A stretch of 64,000 bases of DNA from Streptosporangium sp. NBC_01495 (GCF_036250735.1 NZ_CP109430.1:6510001-6574000), one strand, 5' to 3'. Counted from the first letter of the stretch, positions 15,358 to 23,640 are shown. Notes: a model not told the origin generated them from the letters alone. Translations and numbers: made by a program.

Positions 15358-16689
15358 ATGTCAGCCTCTGATGCCAGCACGGGAACCGAGAAAGGGGCGA
15401 GCGCACTGAGCATTCTGCGCGACAACCCGAGGTTCCTGTCGCTGTGGTCGTCGCGAGTCATCTCCGCCACCGGCGACACGCTCAGCCTTGTCGCGCTGAT
15501 GCTTCACGTGGCCGACACGACGGGGCAGGCGATCGCGGTCTCCTTGCTTCTGCTTGTCGGGGATTTCGTTCCTTCCCTGCTCAGCCCGATCGCCGGCGCG
15601 ATCAGCGACCGCTTCGACCTCAAGCGGGTGATGATCGTCTGCGAGGTCACCCAGGGCGTGATCCTCCTGCTCATCGCGCTCTCGCTGCCGCCGCTGCCTC
15701 TGTTGCTGGTGCTGGTGGGTCTCCGTGCCATCGCGGGGCAGGTGTTCCTGCCGGCCTCACGGGCGGCGATACCGGGTCTGGTGCGAGACAAGGACCTGGA
15801 GACCGCCAACTCCACGCTCGGCTTCGGGACCAACGCCGCCGAGGCCATCGGGCCACTGATCGCGGCGGTGCTGTTCCCCTTCATCGGCATCCGCGGCGTT
15901 CTCCTGGTCGACGCCGCCTCCTTCCTGCTGGCGGGAGCGCTCCTGCTCCGGCTGAAGTCCCTTCCCCCGATCCCCGCCGAGGACGGCGAGAAGTCCTCGC
16001 TCCTGCAGGACGCGAAGTCCGGGCTGGGCTACATCTGGTCGGCCAAGGTGGTGCGGATCATCGCCCTGGGTTTCTGTGCCATCGTCGCGTTCAACGGAGT
16101 CGACGACGTCGCGCTGGTGCTCCTGGCCAAGGTGACCTTCGCCGCCGGCGACTCGGCGGTGGGACTGCTTCTGGGGGCGGTCGGCATCGGGCTGATCTTC
16201 GGATACGCCCTGATGACCCGCTACAGCAGCCGCGTACCGCTGGTGGTCCTGTTGATCGCCGGCTTCGCGGTGAGCAGCGTGGGCAACCTGCTCACCGGGC
16301 TGGCCTGGGCCGTCGCGGCCGCGTTCGCCACCCAGTTCATCCGTGGATTCGGCATCGCGGCGATGGACGTGGCCACCAACACCATGCTGCAGCGGCTGGT
16401 CCCGCCGAGGATGCTCGGCAGGGTCTTCGGCAACCTCTACGGAGCCATCGGGGTGGCGGCCGCCCTGTCCTACGTCGGCGGCGGTTTCCTGCTCGACGCC
16501 ACCTCAGCGCCGGTGACCCTCATCATCGCGGGCGCCGGCGGCACGCTGGCCACCGTACTCGTCGCGTTGACCCTGCCGGGAGTGCTGCGCAGGAGCACTC
16601 CCGGCCAGGGCACGGAGAACAGCGAGAACAGCGAAGACAGCACCAAGAACACCGACAAGGACACCGAACTGCGTGAGGTCAGGGAATAG
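15358..16689 (+). CDS. MFS exporter (EntS-like)
   Basis: A 443-residue 12-helix major facilitator with the loop 2-3 motif (GAISDRFDLKRVMI) and a paired region after helix 6. Its type (about 400-residue core, no fused domain) matches the MFS_3/EntS group that exports siderophores and macrolides. The C-terminus after residue 410 is a hydrophilic N/S/E/D tail. It starts 48 bp after the MbtH remnant and has GGAGGAG upstream. Together they look like what is left of an NRPS-type cluster. The gene is intact between pseudogenes and its 3' end overlaps the kinase remnant by 11 bp. Confidence 0.85.
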   Translation: MSASDASTGTEKGASALSILRDNPRFLSLWSSRVISATGDTLSLVALMLHVADTTGQAIAVSLLLLVGDFVPSLLSPIAGAISDRFDLKRVMIVCEVTQGVILLLIALSLPPLPLLLVLVGLRAIAGQVFLPASRAAIPGLVRDKDLETANSTLGFGTNAAEAIGPLIAAVLFPFIGIRGVLLVDAASFLLAGALLLRLKSLPPIPAEDGEKSSLLQDAKSGLGYIWSAKVVRIIALGFCAIVAFNGVDDVALVLLAKVTFAAGDSAVGLLLGAVGIGLIFGYALMTRYSSRVPLVVLLIAGFAVSSVGNLLTGLAWAVAAAFATQFIRGFGIAAMDVATNTMLQRLVPPRMLGRVFGNLYGAIGVAAALSYVGGGFLLDATSAPVTLIIAGAGGTLATVLVALTLPGVLRRSTPGQGTENSENSEDSTKNTDKDTELREVRE

Positions 16690-17241
16690 CGATCCGCCGC
16701 AGCGCCTCGGCGAGCTCGCCACAGCCGCTGTAGCGATCTCGCGGATTCGCGGCCATCGCTTTGGCGACGACACGATCTACCTGGGGTGGGAGATCGGGGC
16801 GCAGCACGGCAAGGGAAGGGGGCGCGGGCCGAGAGCCGGCTCGTGCCCCTGGAAGGAGGCCATCGTGGTCAGACACCCGTAGAGCACACATCCGAGGGCG
16901 TAGACATCGGACCGGCGGTCAACCACCGGTTTCACATCCCGATGGACCAAACCCTGGGCGTGGAGATGGTCCAGGGCCTCCCCCGTCTGCGCGATGACCG
17001 ATACGGCGTTTTCAAGAGTGAGAGGACCATTCGATTCGAGTAGTGCCCGCAGATCTCCGCCATAGATATAAGGCATGACCGCATAAAGCAAACCGCCATT
17101 CTCACCAACGCCGTAAATCGGCATCACATGGGGATGGCTGAGACTGGCCGTCGTACGCCATTCGCGCAGAAAACGCCGGGGAAACGTCTCGTCCCGAGAA
17201 TATGCGGGACGCAGCGCCCTCACCGCCGCCCTTCTGCCCAT
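16679..17241 (-). pseudogene. Ser/Thr protein kinase remnant with internal deletion and frameshift
   Basis: A leftward frame has the kinase N-lobe from VRALRPAYSRDETFPRRFLR through MPYIYGGDLRALLES to the catalytic loop LVHRDVKP. The sequence then jumps straight to VDRRSDVYALGCVLY, so the catalytic Asn, the DFG loop and the APE segment (about 60 residues) are missing. After a frameshift the last helices follow (LPPQVDRVVAKAMAANPRDR) and end at 16679. The Gly-rich loop and the catalytic Lys are also gone: the N-lobe begins where the adjacent transporter fragment starts. It cannot be an active kinase. Confidence 0.85.
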
Positions 17242-17416
17242 GGGGTTCATCGCGGCCTCGGCATTCACTCCCCGGCTGACGGTGAGGCTGGGCGCGAGGC
17301 CCGTCACGGTGGTGGGCACCCTACTCGTCGCGGGCGGCATCGCCTGGCTCACGCGGATCTCGACAAGCAGCGAGTACTTTCCCGATCTCGCCATCCCGAT
17401 GGCGCTGAGCGGATCG
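17222..17416 (+). pseudogene. DHA2-family drug transporter fragment
   Basis: About 60 codons encode FTPRLTVRLGARPVTVVGTL followed by LLVAGGIAWLTRIS and FPDLAIPMALSG, matching the mid-to-late part of EmrB/QacA-type transporters (a P-R-L-x-x-R-x-G-x-R-P loop and the next two helices). Both ends are cut: the 5' end meets the kinase remnant on the other strand and the 3' end runs into unrelated sequence before the acyltransferase gene. Confidence 0.55.
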
Positions 17417-17498
17417 ACGCCGAGTCCCCGGGCCGGCGGAGGTCGGGACGGACCGAGGATCGTCGCACCCCGGAACCTCTCCGGACACCGCCGGGGCG

Positions 17499-18251
17499 TC
17501 ATGCCCCGTGATGCCTCACCCTCGCCTCGGCCTCGGCGGCGTCGAGTTCGGCGGCCTCCTCCGGGGTGGGGGCGGTGCCGCCGAGGTGGCGGGGCTGCCA
17601 CCAGACACCCTGCGGGATCTCCGGGTAGCTCCGCTGTGCCTTGTCGAGCATCTCGGCCATGCGCTCGCGCAGGTCGGCGGTGACGGCGTCGTAGTCGTCG
17701 CCGCGCTGGGGGTGCATGGGCTCGCCGACCTGGATCGTGATCGGCACGTGCCGCTGCAGCAGCTTCTTGGGGTGGCCCTTGGTCCACAGCCGCTGGGTGC
17801 CCCACAGGGAGACCGGGATCATCGGCACCTTCGCGCCGACTGCCATCCGGACCGCGCCGTTCTTGATCTCCTTGACCGTGAAGGACCGGCTGATGGTGGC
17901 CTCGGCGAACACCCCGACGACCTCGCCGCCCCTGAGCGACTTCAGCGCCGCGCCGAACGCGGCGGCCCCGGCCGCGCGGTCGACCGGGATGTGGTGCATG
18001 CCGCGCATCAGCGGGCCGGAGATCCGGTGGTCGAAGACCTCCTTCTTCGCCATGAAACGCACCAGGCGCCCGGCCGGGCGCGCGGCCCACCCGGCGAAGA
18101 TGAAGTCGAGATAGCTGATGTGGTTGCTGACCAGCACGGCCCCGCCGGTCCGCGGGATGTGCTCGGCACCCTCGACAGTGATCTTGAGGTCCAGCGCGCG
18201 GAACACGGTCAACGCCGCCCCGAGGACCGGGGGGTACACGATCTCAGCCAT
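17499..18251 (-). CDS. Lysophospholipid acyltransferase (PlsC family)
   Basis: A 250-residue LPLAT enzyme that acylates lysophosphatidate or a related lipid at the membrane. Catalytic motif I is NHISYLD (H-x4-D) near residue 42. Motif III, usually FPEGTRS, reads FAEATIS, as in several actinobacterial paralogues with altered substrate. VPVSLWG gives motif IV. The C-terminal tail (VWWQPRHLGGTAPT onward) is the piece also found at 14.4 kb. It is the first intact gene on the core-genome side of the decayed block. Confidence 0.88.
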   Translation of the reverse strand: MAEIVYPPVLGAALTVFRALDLKITVEGAEHIPRTGGAVLVSNHISYLDFIFAGWAARPAGRLVRFMAKKEVFDHRISGPLMRGMHHIPVDRAAGAAAFGAALKSLRGGEVVGVFAEATISRSFTVKEIKNGAVRMAVGAKVPMIPVSLWGTQRLWTKGHPKKLLQRHVPITIQVGEPMHPQRGDDYDAVTADLRERMAEMLDKAQRSYPEIPQGVWWQPRHLGGTAPTPEEAAELDAAEAEARVRHHGA

Positions 18252-18326
18252 GGCTGAACCGTACCCCAGCTCTCCACCCGGCCCGACCTCCCGATCCTTC
18301 CCCGACGCCCTCGCGCGGACGGAACC

Positions 18327-20111
18327 TCAGTGCCCCCGGAACGCCTCCTCCAGCCACCACGCCCCCCGCGCGCGGCTGACCCTGGCGTGGATCAGCAGGG
18401 GCCGGTCGCGGGCTCCCTCCAGCCACCGGGCGACCGCGCCGAGATCCGCCCGGTCCCGTACGGTGACCGCCTCGCAGCCGAAGCCCCGGGCGATCGCGGC
18501 GATGTCGGCGGGCGGGAAGGTGACGGTGTCCAGGGGATACCCGTCCGGGCCGAAGTGGTGCACCTCGGCGCCGTAACCGTCGTCGTCGTACACGACGATC
18601 ACCATCGGGAGGCCGAGCCGTACGACCGTCTCCAGCTCGGCGACGCCCATCAGGGCTCCCCCGTCGCCCAGCGCGGCCACCGGGAGCCGGTCCGGCTGGG
18701 CCAGGGCCGCGCCGATCGCGGTGGCCAGGCCGAGGCCGATCGACTGGAACGCCTGCGTGAAGCAGAATCCCCGCTCGTCGGGGACATCGAGGAACATCGA
18801 CGGATATCCCATGAAATTTCCGGAGTCGATGGAGACGACGCGTTCCGCGGGAAGCAGGTCGTCCAGCTCGATCGTGAGCGTCCGGGGGTCGATCCTGCCG
18901 TCGCCGCTCTCGTCGGTGTAGGGAACGTCCCGCCAGCGGTTCTCCCCGGCGATCCGCGCGGCCAGCCCCGTCGAACGGTAACCGGCACCGGCACGCTCGC
19001 CGAGCAGGCGGTTGGCGGCCCGCGCGGTGAGGGCGACGTCGCCGGCCACACCGAGGTGGACGGGCCGGTGAGCGCCGAGCGCGGCGACGTCCAGGTCGAC
19101 CTGGACGACGGTGGTGCCGCGGCCGATCAGCGTGCCGTGGCGCATGGTCCACATGTTGAGGGCGCAGCCCCAGCCCACGAGCACGTCGGCGTCGCCGATG
19201 AGCTCGACCGTGAGCGGCGAGGCGAAACCGCCGCTCACGTCCAGGTCCCACGGGCTGCCCCTGAAGAGTCCCCTGGCCACGGCGGAGGTGGCCAGCAGCG
19301 CCCCGGTCCGCTCGGCGAGCTCCTCGATCTCGCGCCGGGCCCCGCGTGCGCCCCGCCCGGCCACGAAGACGGGACGGCGTGCCGCCGCGAGGATCTCCAC
19401 CAGCCGGACGACCTCGTCGGTCCCGGGCTCCACCAGCCGGGCGATCGCCCCAGCCCCTGCGCCGGGTTCCGGGGGCCGGACGATCCGTTCGGCTCCGGGC
19501 TCCACCAGCCGGACGACCTCGTTGGTCCCGGGCTCCACCGGCCGGGTGGCCTCCCCCGCTCCCGGTACGGCCGCTCCCACCCCCTCCCCGCCCCCGAGAG
19601 CCGCAGGAACATCCCGGCCCGCGTCCGGGACGGCCAGCCCCTGCACCTCCAGCGGAAGGTTGAGCAGGACCGTACGGCGCCCGTCGCGAGCGGTGCGGAA
19701 CGCCTCGGCCGTGTCGGCGGCGGCGGTCTCCGCCGACCCGATCCGCAGTGGGACGGCACCCACCGCCTCCGCCAGCGCGGTCTGGTCGACGAAGAAGTTC
19801 GAGCGGGGCTCGGTCACCTCTCCGGCCAGCACGACGAGCGGGGTACGGCTCTTGGCGGCCTCGGCGATACCGGTCATCGCGTTGGTGAGCCCCGGCCCCT
19901 GGTGGACGCTGAGCACGGCGACCCCGCCGCTGAGGCGGGCGTAGGCGTCGGCCATGGTCGCCGCACCACCCTCGTGGCGTGCGGCGACGTAGCGCACACC
20001 CTGCGCGACCAGGGCGTTGGTCACGTGGAAGTTGCCGCTGCCCACCACCCCGAAGGCGGTGTCCACGCCGAGTGAGGCGAGGGTCCGCCCCACGACCTCG
20101 GCGACGTTCAC
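18327..20111 (-). CDS. Thiamine-pyrophosphate-dependent enzyme (acetolactate synthase/decarboxylase family)
   Basis: A 594-residue TPP enzyme. The PYR domain has the catalytic Glu in RHEGGAATMADAYAR; the PP domain has GDGGALMG and, at the usual Asn position, YDDDGYGAEVHHFG. Between the PYR and central domains is an unusual linker (about residues 175-235) in which RLVEPGT(D/N)EVVRLVEPG-like units repeat; this explains a length some 40-60 residues above the family norm. The GTG start overlaps the stop of the upstream cyclase-family gene (GTGA), so the two are translationally coupled. Substrate unknown: a 2-oxo acid is likely. It may act after ring or amide hydrolysis by its partner, which is inference. 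Confidence 0.85.
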   Translation of the reverse strand: MNVAEVVGRTLASLGVDTAFGVVGSGNFHVTNALVAQGVRYVAARHEGGAATMADAYARLSGGVAVLSVHQGPGLTNAMTGIAEAAKSRTPLVVLAGEVTEPRSNFFVDQTALAEAVGAVPLRIGSAETAAADTAEAFRTARDGRRTVLLNLPLEVQGLAVPDAGRDVPAALGGGEGVGAAVPGAGEATRPVEPGTNEVVRLVEPGAERIVRPPEPGAGAGAIARLVEPGTDEVVRLVEILAAARRPVFVAGRGARGARREIEELAERTGALLATSAVARGLFRGSPWDLDVSGGFASPLTVELIGDADVLVGWGCALNMWTMRHGTLIGRGTTVVQVDLDVAALGAHRPVHLGVAGDVALTARAANRLLGERAGAGYRSTGLAARIAGENRWRDVPYTDESGDGRIDPRTLTIELDDLLPAERVVSIDSGNFMGYPSMFLDVPDERGFCFTQAFQSIGLGLATAIGAALAQPDRLPVAALGDGGALMGVAELETVVRLGLPMVIVVYDDDGYGAEVHHFGPDGYPLDTVTFPPADIAAIARGFGCEAVTVRDRADLGAVARWLEGARDRPLLIHARVSRARGAWWLEEAFRGH

Positions 20112-20881
20112 CTCTCGACCAGGGCCAGCACCCGCAGCGGGCTGCCCGAGCCTCCAGCGATGGGCAGCGGCGGCGCGACGACCACGGCGCCGGTCGCCGG
20201 GAGCCGGTCGAGGTTGCGCAGCTGGGTCAGGCCGTACTTCCCCGCGCCCAGCAGGAACGAGTGGCAGGGGAAGGCGGGGTCGAAGCCGTGCGCGGCGCCC
20301 GCGTCGGTGCCCACGGTCTCCACGCCCAGCCCGGCGATGGAGGTCTCCTCGGCCAGCCACCGGGCGCACTCGACCGAGACGCCGGGCGTGTGCGGGCCGG
20401 TCTCGCTCGCGTTCAGGAAGCGCTCCTGGTCGTGGGAGTAGGCGTCCCAGCCGGTGCGGTAGAGCAGCCATCCGCCCTCCGGCAGCGGCCCGTTGGCCTC
20501 CTCCCACGCCTTGACGTGCGCGATCTCCAGCAGGAAGTCGGGGTCCTCGGCCGCCTCGGCGGCGAAGTCGAGGACCACGGCCGGGGCGATCAGCCGCTCG
20601 ACCGGCACCTGCGAGACGTCCTCGCCGTCCTTGCCCGTGACCCAGTGAACGGGCGCGTCGAAATGGGTGCCGGTGTGCTCACCGGTCACGATGTCGTTCC
20701 AGTACCACGCGGGGCCGCGGTCGTCGTAGCGGCTGATCTCCTTGAGCGTGAACGGGACGGTGTTGCCGAACGGCTCCGGCAGCCGCAGGATCGGCGTCTC
20801 CGACGACAGCGGCGCCGTCAGGTCGATCACCTCGATCCCGCCGTTCCGGATGCTCTCCACCAGGTTCCGCAACACCGACAT
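20108..20881 (-). CDS. Cyclase-family (kynurenine formamidase-like) hydrolase
   Basis: A 257-residue metal-dependent hydrolase of the KynB/isatin hydrolase fold. The hallmark H-x-G-T-H-x-D-x-P-x-H reads HTGTHFDAPVHW and provides metal ligands. DLTAPLSSETPI at the N-terminus and GVETVGTDAG further on are also typical. The ATG at 20881 follows GGAGG by 4 nt. The stop overlaps the start of the TPP enzyme. Family members hydrolyse formylkynurenine, isatin or cyclic amides; which applies here cannot be told. The divergent dhaK gene starts 263 bp away. Confidence 0.86.
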   Translation of the reverse strand: MSVLRNLVESIRNGGIEVIDLTAPLSSETPILRLPEPFGNTVPFTLKEISRYDDRGPAWYWNDIVTGEHTGTHFDAPVHWVTGKDGEDVSQVPVERLIAPAVVLDFAAEAAEDPDFLLEIAHVKAWEEANGPLPEGGWLLYRTGWDAYSHDQERFLNASETGPHTPGVSVECARWLAEETSIAGLGVETVGTDAGAAHGFDPAFPCHSFLLGAGKYGLTQLRNLDRLPATGAVVVAPPLPIAGGSGSPLRVLALVER

Positions 20882-21144
20882 GACGCCTCCAGCTGGGATA
20901 AGACCTGGGCAGATCCTCCTACACCGCCATCTCCGCCGCCACCTTCGCGCACGCACCGGCCGACGCCCACCGCGCGCCGGGCCGCCAGGCGCCAGGACCC
21001 GCACCGGCCCCATACCGGCCCCTCCCGCGCCCGCCGGGCATCGGCCCTCGCCTCCGGCACGGTCCGCGGCTCGGAGCCCGGGAGGAGAGGGCTTCCGCCG
21101 GCCGATGCTTGCCATCGCCCGCGAACAGGGCGAGTTTGGGAACT

Positions 21145-22137
21145 GTGAAAAAGCTCATCAACGAGGTCGAGTCAGTCGTTCCCGATGCGCTGCGCGGCGT
21201 CGCGGCGGCCCATCCCGGGCTGCGGGTGGACGTGGACAACCAGATCGTGTTCCGGGCCTCGGGGCCGCGTCCGGGCAAGGTGGGCCTGGTGTCCGGCGGC
21301 GGGTCGGGGCATGAGCCGCTGCACGCCGGATTCGTGGGGTACGGCATGCTCGACGCGGCCTGCGCCGGTGAGATCTTCACCTCTCCCGTACCCGACCAGA
21401 TGATCGAGGCCACCGCGGCGGTGGACGGCGGGGCGGGGGTCCTGCACATCGTGAAGAACTACACGGGCGACGTGCTGAACTTCCAGATGGCCGCCGAGCT
21501 GAGCGGCGAGGAGGGGGTGCGGGTGGAGAGCGTGCTGGTCGACGACGACGTGGCCGTACGCGACTCCCTCTACACGGCGGGGCGCAGGGGCACCGGCGCC
21601 ACGCTGTTCGTCGAGAAGATCGCCGGGGCGATGGCCGAGACCGGCGCGCCGCTGACCGAGGTCGCGCGGGTGGCCAGGGAGGTCAACGCCCGCAGCCGCT
21701 CCTTCGGGGTCGCGCTGAGCCCCTGCACCACGCCCGCGGCGGGCATGCCCACCTTCGACCTCGCCGACACCGAGATCGAGCTGGGCATCGGCATCCACGG
21801 CGAGCCCGGCCGGACACGCTCGGCCATGCGCCCGGCCCGCGAGCTGGTCCACCTGGCGATGGACGCGATCCACGAGGACCTGCCGATCTCCGGCGACACC
21901 CTCGTCATGGTGAACGGCATGGGCGGCACGCCGCTGATCGAGCTGTACATCGCCTACGCGGCCGTCGTGGACCATCTGGCGGAGAAGGGGGCGCGGGCGG
22001 CGCGGAACCTCGTCGGCAACTACGTCACGAGCCTCGACATGCAGGGGTTCTCGATCACGGTCTGCCGGTTGAACGAGGAACTCACCCGGCTGTGGGACGC
22101 CCCCGTCGAGACCCCCGCCCTGCGCTGGGGCCGCTGA
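21145..22137 (+). CDS. dhaK: Dihydroxyacetone kinase subunit DhaK
   Basis: A 330-residue substrate-binding subunit of PTS-dependent dihydroxyacetone kinase; with DhaL and DhaM it turns dihydroxyacetone into its phosphate using PEP. The signature VSGGGSGHEPLHAGFVG is near residue 50. The active-site His that covalently holds dihydroxyacetone lies in the region IGIHGEPG. VKNYTGDVLNFQMAAE is also conserved. The GTG at 21145 gives the family N-terminus KKLINEVESVVPDALRG; an ATG 36 nt upstream is less likely. The stop overlaps the dhaL ATG (TGATG). Confidence 0.93.
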   Translation: MKKLINEVESVVPDALRGVAAAHPGLRVDVDNQIVFRASGPRPGKVGLVSGGGSGHEPLHAGFVGYGMLDAACAGEIFTSPVPDQMIEATAAVDGGAGVLHIVKNYTGDVLNFQMAAELSGEEGVRVESVLVDDDVAVRDSLYTAGRRGTGATLFVEKIAGAMAETGAPLTEVARVAREVNARSRSFGVALSPCTTPAAGMPTFDLADTEIELGIGIHGEPGRTRSAMRPARELVHLAMDAIHEDLPISGDTLVMVNGMGGTPLIELYIAYAAVVDHLAEKGARAARNLVGNYVTSLDMQGFSITVCRLNEELTRLWDAPVETPALRWGR

Positions 22138-22922
22138 TGACCTCCGACGCGGACGCCGCCCCGCACACCGATCCGCACAGCGACACGAACACCGAGACGA
22201 ACGCCGGCCCGCACACCGACCCGGATACTGGGACACACACCGGCACGGACGCCGGCCCGCACACCGACACGGACGACGCTGGGATGAACACCGCGATGGA
22301 CACCGCCCTTTTCACCGCCTGGATCGAGGAGACCGCCAGGACCGTCGCCGCCGAGAGGGAGCGGCTGACCGGCCTGGACGCCGCGATCGGCGACGCCGAC
22401 CACGGGGCCAACCTCGACCGGGGTCTCACCGCGGTCGCCAAGGCTCTGGCCGCCGGGGAACCCGGCACCCCGGGAGCGCTGCTGGTGCTGGTGGGCAACA
22501 CCTTGATCCGCAAGGTCGGCGGGGCGTCCGGTCCCCTGTACGGCACGGCGTTCCGAGAGGCGGGCAAGACGCTGGGCGACACCCCCGAGGTGTCCGTCGC
22601 GCAGCTCCACGCGGCCCTGGAGGCCGGGCTCGCCGGGGTGCGGAAGCTGGGGTCGGCGGCCGAGGGCGACAAGACCATGGTGGACGCCCTCGCCCCGGCC
22701 GTACGGGCACTGGAGCAGGCCGTACGGGATGGGAAGGACCCGGCGGAGGCGATCGGCGCCGCGGCGTCGGCGGCCCTTACCGGAGCCGAGGCGACGATCC
22801 CGATGCAGGCCCGCAAGGGGCGGGCCAGCTATCTCGGGCCGCGCAGCGTGGGCCACGAGGACCCCGGCGCCGCCTCCACCGCGCTCATCATCTCCGCCCT
22901 GCACACGGTGACTGCGCGATGA
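22137..22922 (+). CDS. dhaL: Dihydroxyacetone kinase subunit DhaL with repeat-rich N-terminal extension
   Basis: The kinase subunit that binds ADP/ATP as a cofactor. The family core begins near residue 55 (FTAWIEETARTVAAERERL) and has LDAAIGDADHGANLDRG, whose aspartates bind magnesium, GGASGPLYGTAFREAG and GDKTMVDAL. The first 50 residues from the ATG at 22137, which overlaps the dhaK stop, are a low-complexity Thr/Asp/His/Asn repeat (PHTDPHSDTNTETN, GPHTDPDTGTHTGTD). Later ATGs at 22284 and 22296 would give a normal-length protein. After the TGA the same frame stays open for 64 codons into dhaM. Confidence 0.9.
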   Translation: MTSDADAAPHTDPHSDTNTETNAGPHTDPDTGTHTGTDAGPHTDTDDAGMNTAMDTALFTAWIEETARTVAAERERLTGLDAAIGDADHGANLDRGLTAVAKALAAGEPGTPGALLVLVGNTLIRKVGGASGPLYGTAFREAGKTLGDTPEVSVAQLHAALEAGLAGVRKLGSAAEGDKTMVDALAPAVRALEQAVRDGKDPAEAIGAAASAALTGAEATIPMQARKGRASYLGPRSVGHEDPGAASTALIISALHTVTAR

Positions 22923-23114
22923 CCCACTTCCCCGCTCCCATCCCCGTACGAGCCTCCGCATGAACTCCCACATGAGCCTCCGTACGAACCTCCGCATGAG
23001 CCTTCGTACAAGCCGCCGTACGAGGAGCGCCGGGCGCTCCCGCCCGCTCGCCGTCCCCATCGAACGGGCACGGCCTTTCCCGGGCGCACCGGCGGCGGGA
23101 CGGCCGGTGGCCCC
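22923..23114 (+). repeat. Open, proline-rich repeat linker between dhaL and dhaM
   Basis: All 64 codons between the dhaL TGA and the dhaM GTG are free of stops in the frame shared by both genes. From 22944 to about 23024 an 18-nt period encodes (Y/H)EPP-type units: PYEPPHELPHEPPYEPPHEP. A Pro/Arg/Gly-rich part follows. There is no start codon inside. This looks like a protein linker; dhaL and dhaM may once have been one gene. Confidence 0.7.
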
Positions 23115-23486
23115 GTGGTAGGCATCGTCCTCATCTCGCACAGCGGCCCGCTGGCGGCCGCGGTGGCGCTGCTGGCCGCGCAGATCGGCGGCACGAACGT
23201 GCCGCTGGCCGCCGCGGGCGGCACCGAGGACGGCGGCCTCGGGACCAGTCCCGACCTGGTGGCGGCGGCGATCGAGGAGGTGGACCGGGGAGAGGGGGTG
23301 ATCCTCATCCCCGACCTGGGAAGCTCGGTGCTCACCGCCCGGCTCTTCGCGGACGAACGTGTGGTGATCGCCGACGTGCCGTTCGTGGAGGGGACCATCT
23401 CGGCCGTCGTGTCGGCGGGCACCGGCTGTTCGCTGCGGGCCGTGCTCGCGGCGGCCGAGGAGGCGAGGACCTTCCGCAAGCTCTGA
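23115..23486 (+). CDS. dhaM: PTS-dependent dihydroxyacetone kinase phosphotransferase subunit DhaM
   Basis: A 123-residue EIIA-Man-type domain that passes phosphate from HPr to the ADP on DhaL. The phosphorylated His is in VLISHSGPLAAAV near the N-terminus. VPLAAAGGTEDGGLGTS and DLGSSVLTARLF are family segments. It has only the EIIA domain, without the HPr and EI domains of the E. coli protein. The GTG at 23115 has no obvious ribosome site (GGTGGCCCC precedes it), which fits the idea that it is, or was, translated as part of a longer product. Confidence 0.88.
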   Translation: MVGIVLISHSGPLAAAVALLAAQIGGTNVPLAAAGGTEDGGLGTSPDLVAAAIEEVDRGEGVILIPDLGSSVLTARLFADERVVIADVPFVEGTISAVVSAGTGCSLRAVLAAAEEARTFRKL

Positions 23487-23522
23487 GGCGGAAACCCCCG
23501 CCCTCCGGGGAGAACGGGGATT

Positions 23523-23640
23523 TCCGGCGTACCCGCGAGACCCGGCCGGTCGGTGCGGACCGAGACTCCGGCGTACCCGCGAGGCAGGGCCGGTCGGTGC
23601 GGACCGAGACTCCGACGTACGCGCGAGGCGGGGTCAGCGC
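23523..23640. repeat. 44-bp tandem repeat, about 2.6 copies
   Basis: Units begin at 23523, 23567 and 23611, each with TCCGRCGTAC-SCGCGAG, and the first two continue through GGCCGGTCGGTGCGGACCGA. It lies between the convergent ends of dhaM and the next gene, whose stop it touches. Confidence 0.85.

Noticed and set aside
22944..23035. A leftward Arg/Met-rich peptide (RRLVRRLM repeats) opposite the dhaL-dhaM gap
   Set aside because: It is the antisense of the PYEPPHE repeat, which shares its frame with both dha genes; the sense reading is more coherent.
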